Part shown: piece by piece, positions 43,700-51,688 of the stretch
Numbering within the stretch: the first letter of the stretch is position 1
Layout: each line of letters starts with the position of its first letter
Origin: Brenneria roseae subsp. roseae
GTDB taxonomy: Bacteria; Pseudomonadota; Gammaproteobacteria; Enterobacterales; Enterobacteriaceae
DNA length: 64,000 bases
Direction: 5' to 3'
NCBI RefSeq assembly: GCF_003115845.1
Contig: NZ_KZ819031.1
Coordinates: 115,359-179,358, forward strand
Program-made: the position numbers and the translations under genes
The notes under the pieces: model-generated
Told to the model about the DNA's origin: nothing
Databases searched by the model: none
Seen by the model: the letters and a program-made list of their open reading frames with translations, nothing else

Positions 43700-44484
43700 T
43701 AGGTCCCGCCTTTCGCCTCCGGTGAAGTGGCGGCGAAAAGTGTAGGCAGTGCGCCCTGGGCTGCGGGCTGAAACATGAACCAAAGGTACTTTCGCCAAAG
43801 CCCCAGTACGCTATTCGGGCCCGCTCCGTTCGGCAGCAGGTCTGTGCGGGAAATACCCGGATGAGCTGACATGCTGGAGATACCCCAACCAGCCGCATCG
43901 CTTCTGCGTTGCAATTCCAGGGCAAACATCAGGCAGGCCAGTTTCGACTGCCCATAAACAGTCATCGGCTTGTATTCGCGTTCCGCTTGCAGGTCGTCAA
44001 AGTTGATCGAGGCATCGCGGTTGCGACTGGCGATGCTGGAAAGGGTAACGACGCGAGGATTGTGGCCGTTGCGCAATAGGGGAAGCAGTTGGGCGGTCAG
44101 AGCGAAATGACCAAGGTAATTCGTGCCGAGCTGCAACTCAAAGCCATCGTCTGTGACCTTGCGTTGCGGAGGCATCATCACAGCAGCGTTGTTGATGAGA
44201 AGATCAAGGCTTTGCCGCTTTGCCCGCAGGCGTGATCCGAAGGCCGTGATGGATTCGATGTTGGCAAGATCGAGCACTTCGAAGCACACGGACGAGTCGG
44301 GCGCGGCCTGGCGAACTTTCGCAACGGCCTCTTTCCCCTTGGCCAGGTTGCGGCCCGCAATGATTACCTCCGCTCCGGCAGCGGCGAGAGCAATGGCGTC
44401 CTCAAGCCCGAGGCCGCCAGTACCCGTGACGACGGCCGTGCGGCCGCTTTGAGACGGTATGTCCGATGTCTTCCACGTTGTCAT
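43525..44484 (-). CDS. Short-chain dehydrogenase/reductase
   Basis: NAD(P)-dependent oxidoreductase of 319 residues in the retinol-dehydrogenase-like SDR group. The cofactor motif is TVVTGTGGLGLE-like (GRTAVVTGTGGLG, shorter than the common TGANSGLG), with LLINNAAVMMPP, catalytic Ser in LSSIASR and YGQSK for Tyr/Lys. The start at 44484 has GAAGGGCAAG upstream. Divergent from a TetR gene whose operator sits between them, so it is probably its target. Substrate unknown. Confidence 0.86.
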   Translation of the reverse strand: MTTWKTSDIPSQSGRTAVVTGTGGLGLEDAIALAAAGAEVIIAGRNLAKGKEAVAKVRQAAPDSSVCFEVLDLANIESITAFGSRLRAKRQSLDLLINNAAVMMPPQRKVTDDGFELQLGTNYLGHFALTAQLLPLLRNGHNPRVVTLSSIASRNRDASINFDDLQAEREYKPMTVYGQSKLACLMFALELQRRSDAAGWGISSMSAHPGISRTDLLPNGAGPNSVLGLWRKYLWFMFQPAAQGALPTLFAATSPEAKGGTYYGPDKLGETRGSPAIAKIPERALDINVASRLWGVSEELTGMTFGAASTDRSNVPPFS

Positions 44485-44531
44485 GATCTTGCCCTTCAAA
44501 GGTTGTGAGTGTTACACTAGGTGCACACATT

Positions 44532-44548
44532 AATGCACTCAGTGCATT
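44532..44548. promoter_or_regulatory. TetR operator between SDR and tetR
   Basis: AATGCACTCAGTGCATT is a perfect 17-bp palindrome centred at 44540 in the 83-bp gap between the divergent starts, with a related GTGCAC half just to the left (44521-44526). Typical of an autoregulated TetR site. Confidence 0.75.
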
Positions 44549-44567
44549 TTCGCAAGAGGAAAATTAC

Positions 44568-45170
44568 GTGACGTCGGAATTCATTGGCCGTCCCCCTAAG
44601 GAAGGCCTGCGCGAACGAAAGCAGCGCGAAACGCGGCTGCGCATCATCGAAACCGGATTGAAGCTTTTTTTGGCTAACGGGTATGACGGCACAACGCTCG
44701 ACGCCATCGCTGAGGAAGCCGGGATCTCCCGGCGTACCTTCTTTTCCTACTTCAAATCCAAGGAAGACATCGTCATTGCCTGGCAGGCAGGGGTATGGGA
44801 TGCAATGAGAGCGGAGCTACTCAAAGTGTCACCAGATGAAGCCCCATTGGATGCGGTGCGCAAGACGATGGTCAATCACGTATCCCAGTACGAATCCAGC
44901 AAAATGATTGCCATCGACCGGGTGATGCGTGCGAGCGAAGCACTCATGGCACGAAAACAGGCCGCTTATGCAATGCAGGAAGAATCGCTTTACGACACCT
45001 TGTGCGAAGTGTGGCGGCAACCAGAACGTCGTTCCTCCCTACGCATCGTTGCGATGGTTTCCATTGGTGCCATGCGCCTTGCCCTTGAAGCCTGGGGTAA
45101 GCAAAGTGGCAAGCGACCGGTAGCTAAATTACTGGAAGAGACTTTCGCAAATTTGAAAGCCGAGATATGA
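44568..45170 (+). CDS. TetR-family regulator of the SDR gene
   Basis: Repressor of 200 residues with an N-terminal HTH (GYDGTTLDAIAEEAGISRRTFFSYFKSKEDIV) and a helical ligand domain. A GTG start at 44568 is preferred (AGAGGAAAA upstream); a longer frame from 44505 would run through the operator. Ligand unknown. Confidence 0.87.
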   Translation: MTSEFIGRPPKEGLRERKQRETRLRIIETGLKLFLANGYDGTTLDAIAEEAGISRRTFFSYFKSKEDIVIAWQAGVWDAMRAELLKVSPDEAPLDAVRKTMVNHVSQYESSKMIAIDRVMRASEALMARKQAAYAMQEESLYDTLCEVWRQPERRSSLRIVAMVSIGAMRLALEAWGKQSGKRPVAKLLEETFANLKAEI

Positions 45171-45337
45171 ACTAGCAAGATTGAGTCGCCGGCCTTTTGC
45201 ACGCCCGTTCCATGGCGAGGCCGGTACCGCGGCAGGGCTGGTTCTTTGGCTACCGCTATAACGCAGCGAAGTTTCCGAATTTTCATATCTCTTGCTCGCC
45301 ATTCGGATTCGTTCTGCACTTAGAACGGAGATGCGGC

Positions 45338-46321
45338 TTACGGCGTGAGGACGATGCGGCCATTGAGCGAACGGCTTTCCATCCGTTCGTGCGCAGTAGC
45401 GGCCTTTTCGAACGGAAGCACGTCGATCGCTGTCTCGCCCAGCCCCGAAACAACCATCTTCAACGCGGCTTCAAGCGCGGGACGGATCACATCTGGATGC
45501 GTGGGTAGGTAGGCGCCTGCATTGAATCCGGACACGGTCGAACTGGCCAGCCAGAGGTCGTTGGTCTTTACATGGTGTTCCCAATCACCGCTGGCATTCC
45601 CAACGACGATGAGCCGACTACCTGGCTTCATCAACGCGAAGCTGTGGCTGCGGACTGCGCCACCGACAGGGTCGATGATGATGTCGAACTTCTCGTCACC
45701 GAGAATTCCTGGCAATTCGTTGGAATCGACGATCCGGTCATAGGGTAGCTTCGTGTCCGCTGCGGCATCCAGCTTGCTTGGGCGTACCGTACCCACCACA
45801 CGAGACGCACCGAGCTGCCTGGCAATCCCCGGAAATGCAGCGGAAAAGCCACCGAGCGCGCCATGAATGAGCACGCTCTCGCCTTTGGATAGATGCGCAA
45901 CTTGAGTCAGGGCAACATGCGCCATCGCCGCGTTGGGTATGACCGCGACAGCGAGAGCCGGATCTATGCCGGTGCCTTCGATCGACACGACGCCGCGCAC
46001 CGGGGCGATGTATACGGAGGCATAGCCGCCGATGCCAGTACCCGCTGACATCGAAACGACTTGTTCGCCAACCGTGAAGCCGGTGACGCCCTCGCCAAGC
46101 GCACGCACCGTACCTGCCACTTCAAGACCCGGAATGAAGGGTGGCTGAGCCATTCCCGGTACGTCTTTGAAGTGCCCTTGACGGAAGAAGACATCGACAA
46201 GCCCAACCGCAGCATGAGTGACGTCGATGGCGATTTCACCTGGACCGGGTGTCGGATCGGGCAACTGCGTAACGACGAGGACGGTTGGGTCTCCGAACCG
46301 GGTAGTTTGAACGGCCTTCAT
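45338..46321 (-). CDS. Zinc-free quinone oxidoreductase-like MDR enzyme
   Basis: NADPH-dependent medium-chain dehydrogenase/reductase of 327 residues (quinone oxidoreductase/zeta-crystallin type). GroES-like N-terminal half (VFFRQGHFKDVPGMAQPPFIPGLEVAGTV) and a Rossmann half with VLIHGALGGFSAAFPGIARQLGA. Zinc ligands of alcohol dehydrogenases are absent. The start at 46321 has AGGAAAG upstream. Divergent from a second TetR gene with two operators between them. Confidence 0.87.
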   Translation of the reverse strand: MKAVQTTRFGDPTVLVVTQLPDPTPGPGEIAIDVTHAAVGLVDVFFRQGHFKDVPGMAQPPFIPGLEVAGTVRALGEGVTGFTVGEQVVSMSAGTGIGGYASVYIAPVRGVVSIEGTGIDPALAVAVIPNAAMAHVALTQVAHLSKGESVLIHGALGGFSAAFPGIARQLGASRVVGTVRPSKLDAAADTKLPYDRIVDSNELPGILGDEKFDIIIDPVGGAVRSHSFALMKPGSRLIVVGNASGDWEHHVKTNDLWLASSTVSGFNAGAYLPTHPDVIRPALEAALKMVVSGLGETAIDVLPFEKAATAHERMESRSLNGRIVLTP

Positions 46322-46366
46322 AGGACTTTCCTTTGCGAGACGGTTTGTGGGAGCGTGCGCCAATTT

Positions 46367-46390
46367 TTAACGCACATTGTGATGCGTTAA
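46367..46390. promoter_or_regulatory. TetR operator 1 (oxidoreductase side)
   Basis: TTAACGCA-N8-TGCGTTAA, a perfect 8-bp inverted repeat about 45 bp before the oxidoreductase start. It has the same TAACGCA-N8-TGCGTTA form as the site at 46416-46437. Confidence 0.8.
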
Positions 46391-46415
46391 GTGGACGATA
46401 GCACGATTCCTCGTG

Positions 46416-46437
46416 TAACGCACGTTAGGATGCGTTA
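46416..46437. promoter_or_regulatory. TetR operator 2 (tetR side)
   Basis: TAACGCA-N8-TGCGTTA, ending 10 bp before the tetR ATG at 46448. Two identical-arm sites 48 bp apart point to joint control of both divergent genes. Confidence 0.8.
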
Positions 46438-46447
46438 ACATCGAGGC

Positions 46448-47140
46448 ATGAGAGAGAGAGCCCGTTCAGTCGAAGATAAGCAGCAGCGTTCCGAGGATTT
46501 GCTCGACGCAGCCGAGTCCCTTGCCCAGGAACTGGGAGGTGTGCGCTTCGTGACGGTCACGGCGGTTACCGAGCATGCGGGCTTGCACCGAACGGGCGTG
46601 CGGCGCTATTACGCCAACAAAGAGGAACTGTTCCTCGAACTGGCGGAGCGTGGCTGGTACCAGTGGCGCGATGCGATCAGAGCCGGGCTGGGTGATCAGA
46701 CGGGCCTGGAGCCGAAGGACGTTGCAGAAGTCGTTGCCGATACCATCACTTCTCTCCCGGTCTTCTGCGACCTCTTAACCCATGTGACGCTGAGTCTGGA
46801 GGGTAGCGTTGACATGGAGCGCGCTCGCCGCTACAAGACTAAAGCGTTCGCCGCCCATGACGACATCGTGGCCGCGCTAGTTCAGGCCAGCAGCATGACC
46901 ACCGAACAGATACAGAATTTGCTGGCGACGACGATCATGCTGGCTGCCGGCTTCTGGCAGGTATCACATCCGACGCCGACGCTCGCCCGGCTATACGAAC
47001 AAGTACCGGAATGGGGGCATGTTGCACTCGACTTCGGCCCTCGTCTCCGTCATCTGCTTCAAGCCACGGCTGTAGGGCTTGCGGGAACGGCAGCCCCGTG
47101 CTCGGGGAACGCTTCAAAAAAGCGAGGGAAGCGGGAGTGA
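46448..47140 (+). CDS. TetR-family regulator of the oxidoreductase gene
   Basis: Repressor of 230 residues; HTH at about 33-62 (VRFVTVTAVTEHAGLHRTGVRRYYANKEELF), helical C-terminal domain. It probably represses itself and the divergent oxidoreductase gene through the TAACGCA sites. The Ala/Ser/Lys-rich last 20 residues are unlike the family core. Confidence 0.86.
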   Translation: MRERARSVEDKQQRSEDLLDAAESLAQELGGVRFVTVTAVTEHAGLHRTGVRRYYANKEELFLELAERGWYQWRDAIRAGLGDQTGLEPKDVAEVVADTITSLPVFCDLLTHVTLSLEGSVDMERARRYKTKAFAAHDDIVAALVQASSMTTEQIQNLLATTIMLAAGFWQVSHPTPTLARLYEQVPEWGHVALDFGPRLRHLLQATAVGLAGTAAPCSGNASKKRGKRE

Positions 47141-47199
47141 TCCGGTTGGCATCAGCTTGCTATCGCTGGATACATATGTAGTAACAAAGGGGTAAACGG

Positions 47200-47514
47200 T
47201 CAGGAAATGGCTATGCCTTGTGGCCGTCCAATTCCTCACGACACCTCGCGGCCGCGCACCGTGGCGGCGAGCTGTTGGCCCAGCCGCTGTTCGATCACCG
47301 GCTTCCACGGCACTAGCGAGAAGCCCATGCCGTCATTGAGCATCGCGTAGCGACCGCTGGCCACCACTTCGTATTGCTCGCCATCGGCGGCGAGGATGAC
47401 GACAAAGTTTTGCAGCAGGGCGATGCTCGCGGCCAGTTCGGGAACGGACAGACGCGGGGTCTTGCGTGCGTTGCGCTTAGAGCGGCGCGGCAGCAACTGC
47501 GAGAGCGGAACCAA
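47200..47514 (-). pseudogene. C-terminal remnant of a DUF3363-type relaxase
   Basis: The frame reads RLSVPELAASIALLQNFVVILAADG.., then YAMLNDGMGFSLVPWKPVIEQRLGQQ and GREVS, then TGA at 47236-47238, then GIGRPQGIAIS and a final stop at 47200. The ending VS-W-GIGRxxGxxI is, as I recall, the conserved tail of DUF3363 relaxases, so the internal TGA looks like a mutated Trp codon. Everything upstream of about 47514 is missing. A relic of another mobile element, part of the inserted block. Confidence 0.6.
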
Positions 47515-47557
47515 CTACGGCGCAGTCCAGCGAAGTGCCGAGCTGGAGTCATCGTGA

Positions 47558-47689
47558 AATAAAAAACACCATCACTTCAACCCGGACAAGACGTTTACTA
47601 TGCGCCGGGATTTTCTCACACAGTGCGCCAGCGCAGATCCGACCGCCGTCAGTCAAATATTATCGCGCTTTGGTCGTATGAGCGGCTGA
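47558..47689 (+). pseudogene. TrbM-like gene, C-terminal part
   Basis: An open stretch reads NKKHHHFNPDKTFTMRRDFL then TQCASADPTAVSQILSRFGR and MSG-stop at 47687-47689. This is the C-terminal pattern of TrbM/KikA domains and completes the fragment at 43325. It has no start of its own; the codon before it is TGA. Confidence 0.78.
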
Positions 47690-47810
47690 CCTAATGCCAC
47701 GAACGGATAAAAGGAGCGATCGCAATGAAAACCTCTCAATTCCTGTCGGATATGTGCTGATTACTCGTCAGTCCTGCCGATGAAATTCAATCCATAAGAT
47801 TGTTAATTTC

Positions 47811-47834
47811 AGCGGTTCACAAACATCAACCGCT
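47811..47834. repeat. Inverted repeat in the candidate oriT
   Basis: AGCGGTT (47811-47817) and AACCGCT (47828-47834), a perfect 7-bp pair with a 10-nt spacer. Confidence 0.6.
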
Positions 47835-47871
47835 AAAAATAATAACAATGCACGCAGACAACGATTTTCGG

Positions 47872-47905
47872 CGTTTAATTCCATGCTCAGTCATGGGATT
47901 AAACG
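47872..47905. repeat. 14-bp inverted repeat in the candidate oriT
   Basis: CGTTTAATTCCATG (47872-47885) and CATGGGATTAAACG (47892-47905) pair at 13 of 14 positions around CTCAGT. A further perfect pair, CAATTTC/GAAATTG, lies at 47926-47942. Such arms are typical of relaxase recognition sites. Confidence 0.7.
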
Positions 47906-48009
47906 TGGCGTGAGGCGAGTAAATTCAATTTCAAAGAAATTGCTAATTTGCGTCGCCGAACCCACCGGCGAGCGTTCATCCCCAGGTGAACCGAGCTGGC
48001 CGGGGGGAG

Positions 48010-48071
48010 CCAAATAAATTTCGCCGCCCCAGCGAGCGAAAAGCTATCGCCCACGATAGCGGTTTATTTGG
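48010..48071. repeat. Nested inverted repeats
   Basis: Outer arms CCAAATAAA (48010-48018) and TTTATTTGG (48063-48071) enclose inner arms GCTATCG (48043-48049) and CGATAGC (48054-48060). Both pairs are perfect. Confidence 0.7.
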
Positions 48072-48085
48072 GGGGCGCAGCCCCG

Positions 48086-48250
48086 CACACCGTCGCGGCT
48101 AAGTCTCCGGCAAAAAGCCGGTAGCGTGACGCGACCACCCTCTTTGAAGGCGTTTTCCCATTTTTTCGCTTGGCCGGAACGGACAAAAGAAAAAATAGGC
48201 GAAAAACGGCGTCTCAAAGGGGGTGGTCGCGCGTAGCGGGCGACGGTGTG
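48086..48250. repeat. Large nested palindrome of 165 bp
   Basis: Outer arms CACACCGTCGC (48086-48096) and GCGACGGTGTG (48240-48250) are perfect; inner 18-bp arms at 48130-48147 and 48214-48231 (CGCGACCACCC..TTTGA type) match at 17 of 18. A small CCGGC/GCCGG hairpin lies in the left spacer. It could extrude as a cruciform or fold as RNA. Confidence 0.75.
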
Positions 48251-48500
48251 CCGCCGTTGACGTTGGGGGTTTTGGCGCGGCGTCCAGCCGCGACATTACC
48301 CCCATGTGACATTACATAAGGGCGTCCAGCCCGCATGTACTGGCGCAGGCCGTTTCGAGCAGGGAAGCATGCTTTCCTGCACATGGCCGCATAGCGGCCA
48401 CCTTCTTTATCCCATACGCTCGCCCCGCCTTTTCGCCCGACACGGTGGGGCGAATTGATGGGGCGATGTCATGGGGCGAACTGCTGACGAAGGAGGCATC

Positions 48501-50372
48501 GTGATTTTGAATAAGCTGGCCGTTTCACTTTCGCCGATAGTGAATGGCGCACTGAGCTTCATGGCTTTTATGCAACAGCATCAGCTGATGCTGGCGCTGT
48601 TATCGGGGCTGACGATGCCGTTTTTCGCGTCGATGAAAAGCGATGAACGGCAAAAAGCCCCGTTGTGGCAAAAGCTGATTATTGCTTTTTCCCTGCTGTG
48701 TTTTCTTTCCGGTACGATGGGGCCGGTACTTATCTGGATTTTCCAGTGGCTTTATCAAGGGCGGGTAGTCGCCAGCATTCCTGTTCTGGCATGGCCGGTG
48801 CTGATTACCTTTAACGTAACGGGTTTTATTTTGCATATTCTGCTGCGCAGGGTATTAACACCTGAATTAGATAAAATAAAGAAACGTCTCGTGAGGAAAA
48901 CAACGCTTGAACGGGAATTACGCACCGATGTGCGCACGGTGAAATCCCTGCTGCCGGAAACGCTGCATTATGACCCGCTGGATTATATCGACCTGAACAA
49001 AGGGTTATTTATCGGCATTGACCGAGATATTCAGCCGATGTATTTGCCGTTAAAAGACTGGCAAAAACAACACGCGGATATTATCGGCACCACCGGCGCC
49101 GGTAAGGGTGTTGCCACCGGAATATTACTATATCAAAGCATTCTGGCTGGTGAAGGCGTATTTGTGATGGACCCCAAGGATGATGAATGGGCACCCCACC
49201 TTTACCGGAAAGCCTGCGAGGATGCCGGTAAACCTTTTGCCCTGATTGACCTGCGAAAACCCCAATACCAGTTAAACCTGATTGAAGAAATCACCGCCGA
49301 TGAACTGGAAGAACTTTTTGTTGCTGGTTTCAGTCTCGCAGAGAAAGGTCAGGAATCTGACTTTTATCGCATTGATGACCGGAAAGCGGCCCGAATAGCC
49401 GCGCAGTTTGTCACCCATAATACTGCCTCAACCATTCGAGATGTGTATAACGGTGACTACGTTCAGGGTATTGCAGATAAGATAAAAGCCTTTTTCGGAA
49501 AGATTGAAGAGCTGGCCTTGCTCAATGCCATTAATGCCCCCACCGGATTTTCGCTTAATAAGATATTTGAGGAAGGCGGTTGCTGTTATGTGATTGGCTC
49601 AATGCGCAACAGCAAAATCATTACCGCTCAGCGTATGCTGCTGGTTCGCCTGTACCAGCTGGCAGAAAGGCGCGAGCGGGTGAAATACGTGCCCCGCCCC
49701 ATTGCTATTTATCTTTCCGAACTGAAATACCATTTATCCAGGCCCGCGCTGGAAGGCTTAGGCGCGGCGCGCGATAAAGGCGTGCATATTATTATGGACC
49801 ATCAGTCTATTGCCGATTTAAAAGACTGCCCGGCAGATTTGAAAGGTGACGCCGTTGTCGGCGCTGTCGTTGAGAACGCCAAATTCAAACTGGTTTATCG
49901 TGTCATGGATCCGGACACCGCTGAATGGGTGGCCAGAATGTCCGGTACTATATTAGTCGATGATGAGGTCCGCAAAGCGAAAACCGACGCCGTGCTGACA
50001 GAGACTATCGACAGTGAACGCACCATCAGGCAGGCCGAGCGTTTCTTTACCGACAGCAATATGATCCTGAACCTACCCGATTTTGTCAGCTTCATCTTCA
50101 CGACAAAAACTCTCCCCTCTGCTTCTCTGATTTCGCCCATCAGGGTGAAAAAACGCGAACTGGAGATCTGTGCCGTGTCGCCCGCGATTGCCGCCACCGC
50201 CACAACGGTAAACATCACCCTGGATTTTAGCGAGGAGGAAATCGCCCCCGGACCGGCATCAACGCCGGATATCACCACAACGCGGCCCGATCTTTTTTTT
50301 GATACGGACGAAAAAGACACAACAACACCGAATGCCGATAAAGAGGAAAACCCGCCATTGCTGGATTTTTAA
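48501..50372 (+). CDS. mobB: MobB-type type IV coupling protein
   Basis: TraG/VirD4-class ATPase of 623 residues that brings the relaxase-DNA complex to the VirB channel. Three membrane helices occupy about 15-110, as in CloDF13 MobB, followed by the ATPase with Walker A GTTGAGKG at about 196-203 and Walker B GVFVMDPKDD. The C-terminus is acidic and Thr/Pro-rich. A GTG start at 48501 follows AGGAGG; the upstream ATG at 48471 is less well placed. mobC follows 9 bp after the stop. Confidence 0.88.
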   Translation: MILNKLAVSLSPIVNGALSFMAFMQQHQLMLALLSGLTMPFFASMKSDERQKAPLWQKLIIAFSLLCFLSGTMGPVLIWIFQWLYQGRVVASIPVLAWPVLITFNVTGFILHILLRRVLTPELDKIKKRLVRKTTLERELRTDVRTVKSLLPETLHYDPLDYIDLNKGLFIGIDRDIQPMYLPLKDWQKQHADIIGTTGAGKGVATGILLYQSILAGEGVFVMDPKDDEWAPHLYRKACEDAGKPFALIDLRKPQYQLNLIEEITADELEELFVAGFSLAEKGQESDFYRIDDRKAARIAAQFVTHNTASTIRDVYNGDYVQGIADKIKAFFGKIEELALLNAINAPTGFSLNKIFEEGGCCYVIGSMRNSKIITAQRMLLVRLYQLAERRERVKYVPRPIAIYLSELKYHLSRPALEGLGAARDKGVHIIMDHQSIADLKDCPADLKGDAVVGAVVENAKFKLVYRVMDPDTAEWVARMSGTILVDDEVRKAKTDAVLTETIDSERTIRQAERFFTDSNMILNLPDFVSFIFTTKTLPSASLISPIRVKKRELEICAVSPAIAATATTVNITLDFSEEEIAPGPASTPDITTTRPDLFFDTDEKDTTTPNADKEENPPLLDF

Positions 50373-50381
50373 AAGGGGGGA

Positions 50382-51131
50382 ATGATGCTTATCACCGCAT
50401 ACCGCGAACGCCAGACGCGGCACCGCGAAAAAATACAACGACTGCTGAATTTCCTGAAAGAAGAAACGTACAGTGACTTTAAAACGCTGATGCTGCTGTT
50501 CGGCTTCAGAGACCATAAATCGCTATATTCCCTTCTTTCAAAAGTCGAGGGTATGGGCTTAATACAAAAACATGTCCTGGTATCGCGCACGATGAAAATT
50601 TCATTGTGGGGCATAACCAGTGACGGACTGGCCGTAGTGTTAACCCCCGACGATACACTTTTTCCGGCACGGTTTGAGCCGTCAAAAATTACCGGCTGGA
50701 CGCTGGAGCACCACCTTGATAATCAGACCGCCCGTATCATTCTTGAGCAAAAAGGCGCATCCGGATGGATAAACGGCGATCGCACAACCTTCCTCAGTCG
50801 TTATCAGACCAGCCATCGCCCGGACGGACTGATTACGCTGCCCGGTGGCACCGTGATCGCCATTGAGACCGAGCGCCGTCTGAAAACCAAAGCCCGTTAT
50901 CAGTCGATCATCGCCAGTCATTTGCTTGCCCGAACCCGTAAAGACTGGATTTACGTTTTTTATATCGTGCCGGACCCGCAGAAAAAGCGCGGTCTTGAAC
51001 GGCTGTTTGAGAGTATCAGGCACGTGATCGTTAACCATCAACACATTCCGCTGGAACCCCGCCACCGGAATGTATTCCGCATCTACACGCTCGACGAGCT
51101 GCAACGGCTCGATGTAGACCACGGCATATAG
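50382..51131 (+). CDS. mobC: MobC-type relaxase (MOBC family)
   Basis: Protein of 249 residues. An N-terminal winged-helix-like region (TLMLLFGFRDHKSLYSLLSKVEGMGLI) precedes a nuclease core with RPDGLITLPGGTVIAIETER: Asp148, Glu162, Glu164 and Lys168 give the PD-(D/E)xK-like set of MOBC relaxases such as CloDF13 MobC, which lack the usual Tyr/HUH chemistry. It nicks oriT and pilots the strand. It follows mobB closely; an ATG one codon later is possible. Confidence 0.85.
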   Translation: MMLITAYRERQTRHREKIQRLLNFLKEETYSDFKTLMLLFGFRDHKSLYSLLSKVEGMGLIQKHVLVSRTMKISLWGITSDGLAVVLTPDDTLFPARFEPSKITGWTLEHHLDNQTARIILEQKGASGWINGDRTTFLSRYQTSHRPDGLITLPGGTVIAIETERRLKTKARYQSIIASHLLARTRKDWIYVFYIVPDPQKKRGLERLFESIRHVIVNHQHIPLEPRHRNVFRIYTLDELQRLDVDHGI

Positions 51132-51238
51132 TTCTTCTCTATCACTTACAGTTCCAACCCACCCAACCAGCAGCGCAACGACCTGAAATAATACCTCTCG
51201 AAATACTCACACAACATCAGAACAGACAGGACTCCAGA

Positions 51239-51526
51239 ATGAACAGAGAAACTGACCGACTTGCTGACGTACTGACTGAAATGAGCGCCAAAGCGCTGGT
51301 CACGTGGATGACGCATTCCGCATTGCACGACTTACCGCGCGAAGCATTACTGGTTCGCGGCCACGATTTTGTGTATGCCCTACATGCTAATTTTGTGCTG
51401 CTACGTGATGTTCTGTCAGAAACGCTGGAAGATATTGAGCAACAGAGCCATGATCTCGAAGAAAGACTGGATAGCCTGGAACAGCGGCTACTTGCGCTTC
51501 AGGCAGTTGCTGGTAACCGAGAATAG
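51239..51526 (+). CDS. Small coiled-coil protein of unknown function
   Basis: Protein of 95 residues with an acidic, heptad-rich C-terminal half (LSETLEDIEQQSHDLEERLDSLEQRLLALQ) predicted as a coiled coil. Not recognised. GACTCCAGA precedes the ATG and the coding bias is like that of the transfer genes. It follows mobC by 107 bp. Confidence 0.6.
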   Translation: MNRETDRLADVLTEMSAKALVTWMTHSALHDLPREALLVRGHDFVYALHANFVLLRDVLSETLEDIEQQSHDLEERLDSLEQRLLALQAVAGNRE

Positions 51527-51688
51527 CTGCCCATTCAGCCCTGTCCGTGTGACTTGCTTTATTCCACTGTAGAGACATGACTGTTCGGTGCTCGCCTGGC
51601 TGCGCTCCGCCTCACTCGTGTCTCTACAGCGTTACTGTTTTAAGCGGCCCTACACGCAAAGCCGCATTCCGTTGCGACTCCTTCCTGC

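Larger units (their letters stand above)
43460..47557. mobile_element. Insertion of foreign higher-GC DNA splitting the TrbM-like gene
   Basis: Junctions are inferred from where the TrbM reading stops (about 43460) and resumes (about 47558); each is uncertain by some tens of bases. Inside are SDR/TetR and oxidoreductase/TetR divergent pairs and a dead relaxase fragment. I see no transposase and no terminal inverted repeats, so the insertion mechanism is unknown. Base composition and gene content look like DNA from another proteobacterial mobile element. Confidence 0.7.
47690..48500. other. Repeat-rich non-coding region, candidate oriT
   Basis: About 800 bp without a gene (only an 11-codon frame at 47725-47760 behind AAGGAG) but dense in inverted repeats, directly upstream of the mobB-mobC pair. 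In ICEKp and CloDF13 the transfer origin lies just upstream of mobB, so oriT is expected here. The nick site is not identifiable by eye. Confidence 0.6.

Noticed and set aside
43460..47557. A classical transposon with inverted ends
   Set aside because: I compared both inferred junctions and found no terminal inverted repeats, target duplication or transposase gene.
47725..47760. Eleven-codon frame MKTSQFLSDMC behind a good AAGGAG site
   Set aside because: Too short to call a gene; it may be the truncated start of a gene lost from the region before mobB, but nothing supports a product.
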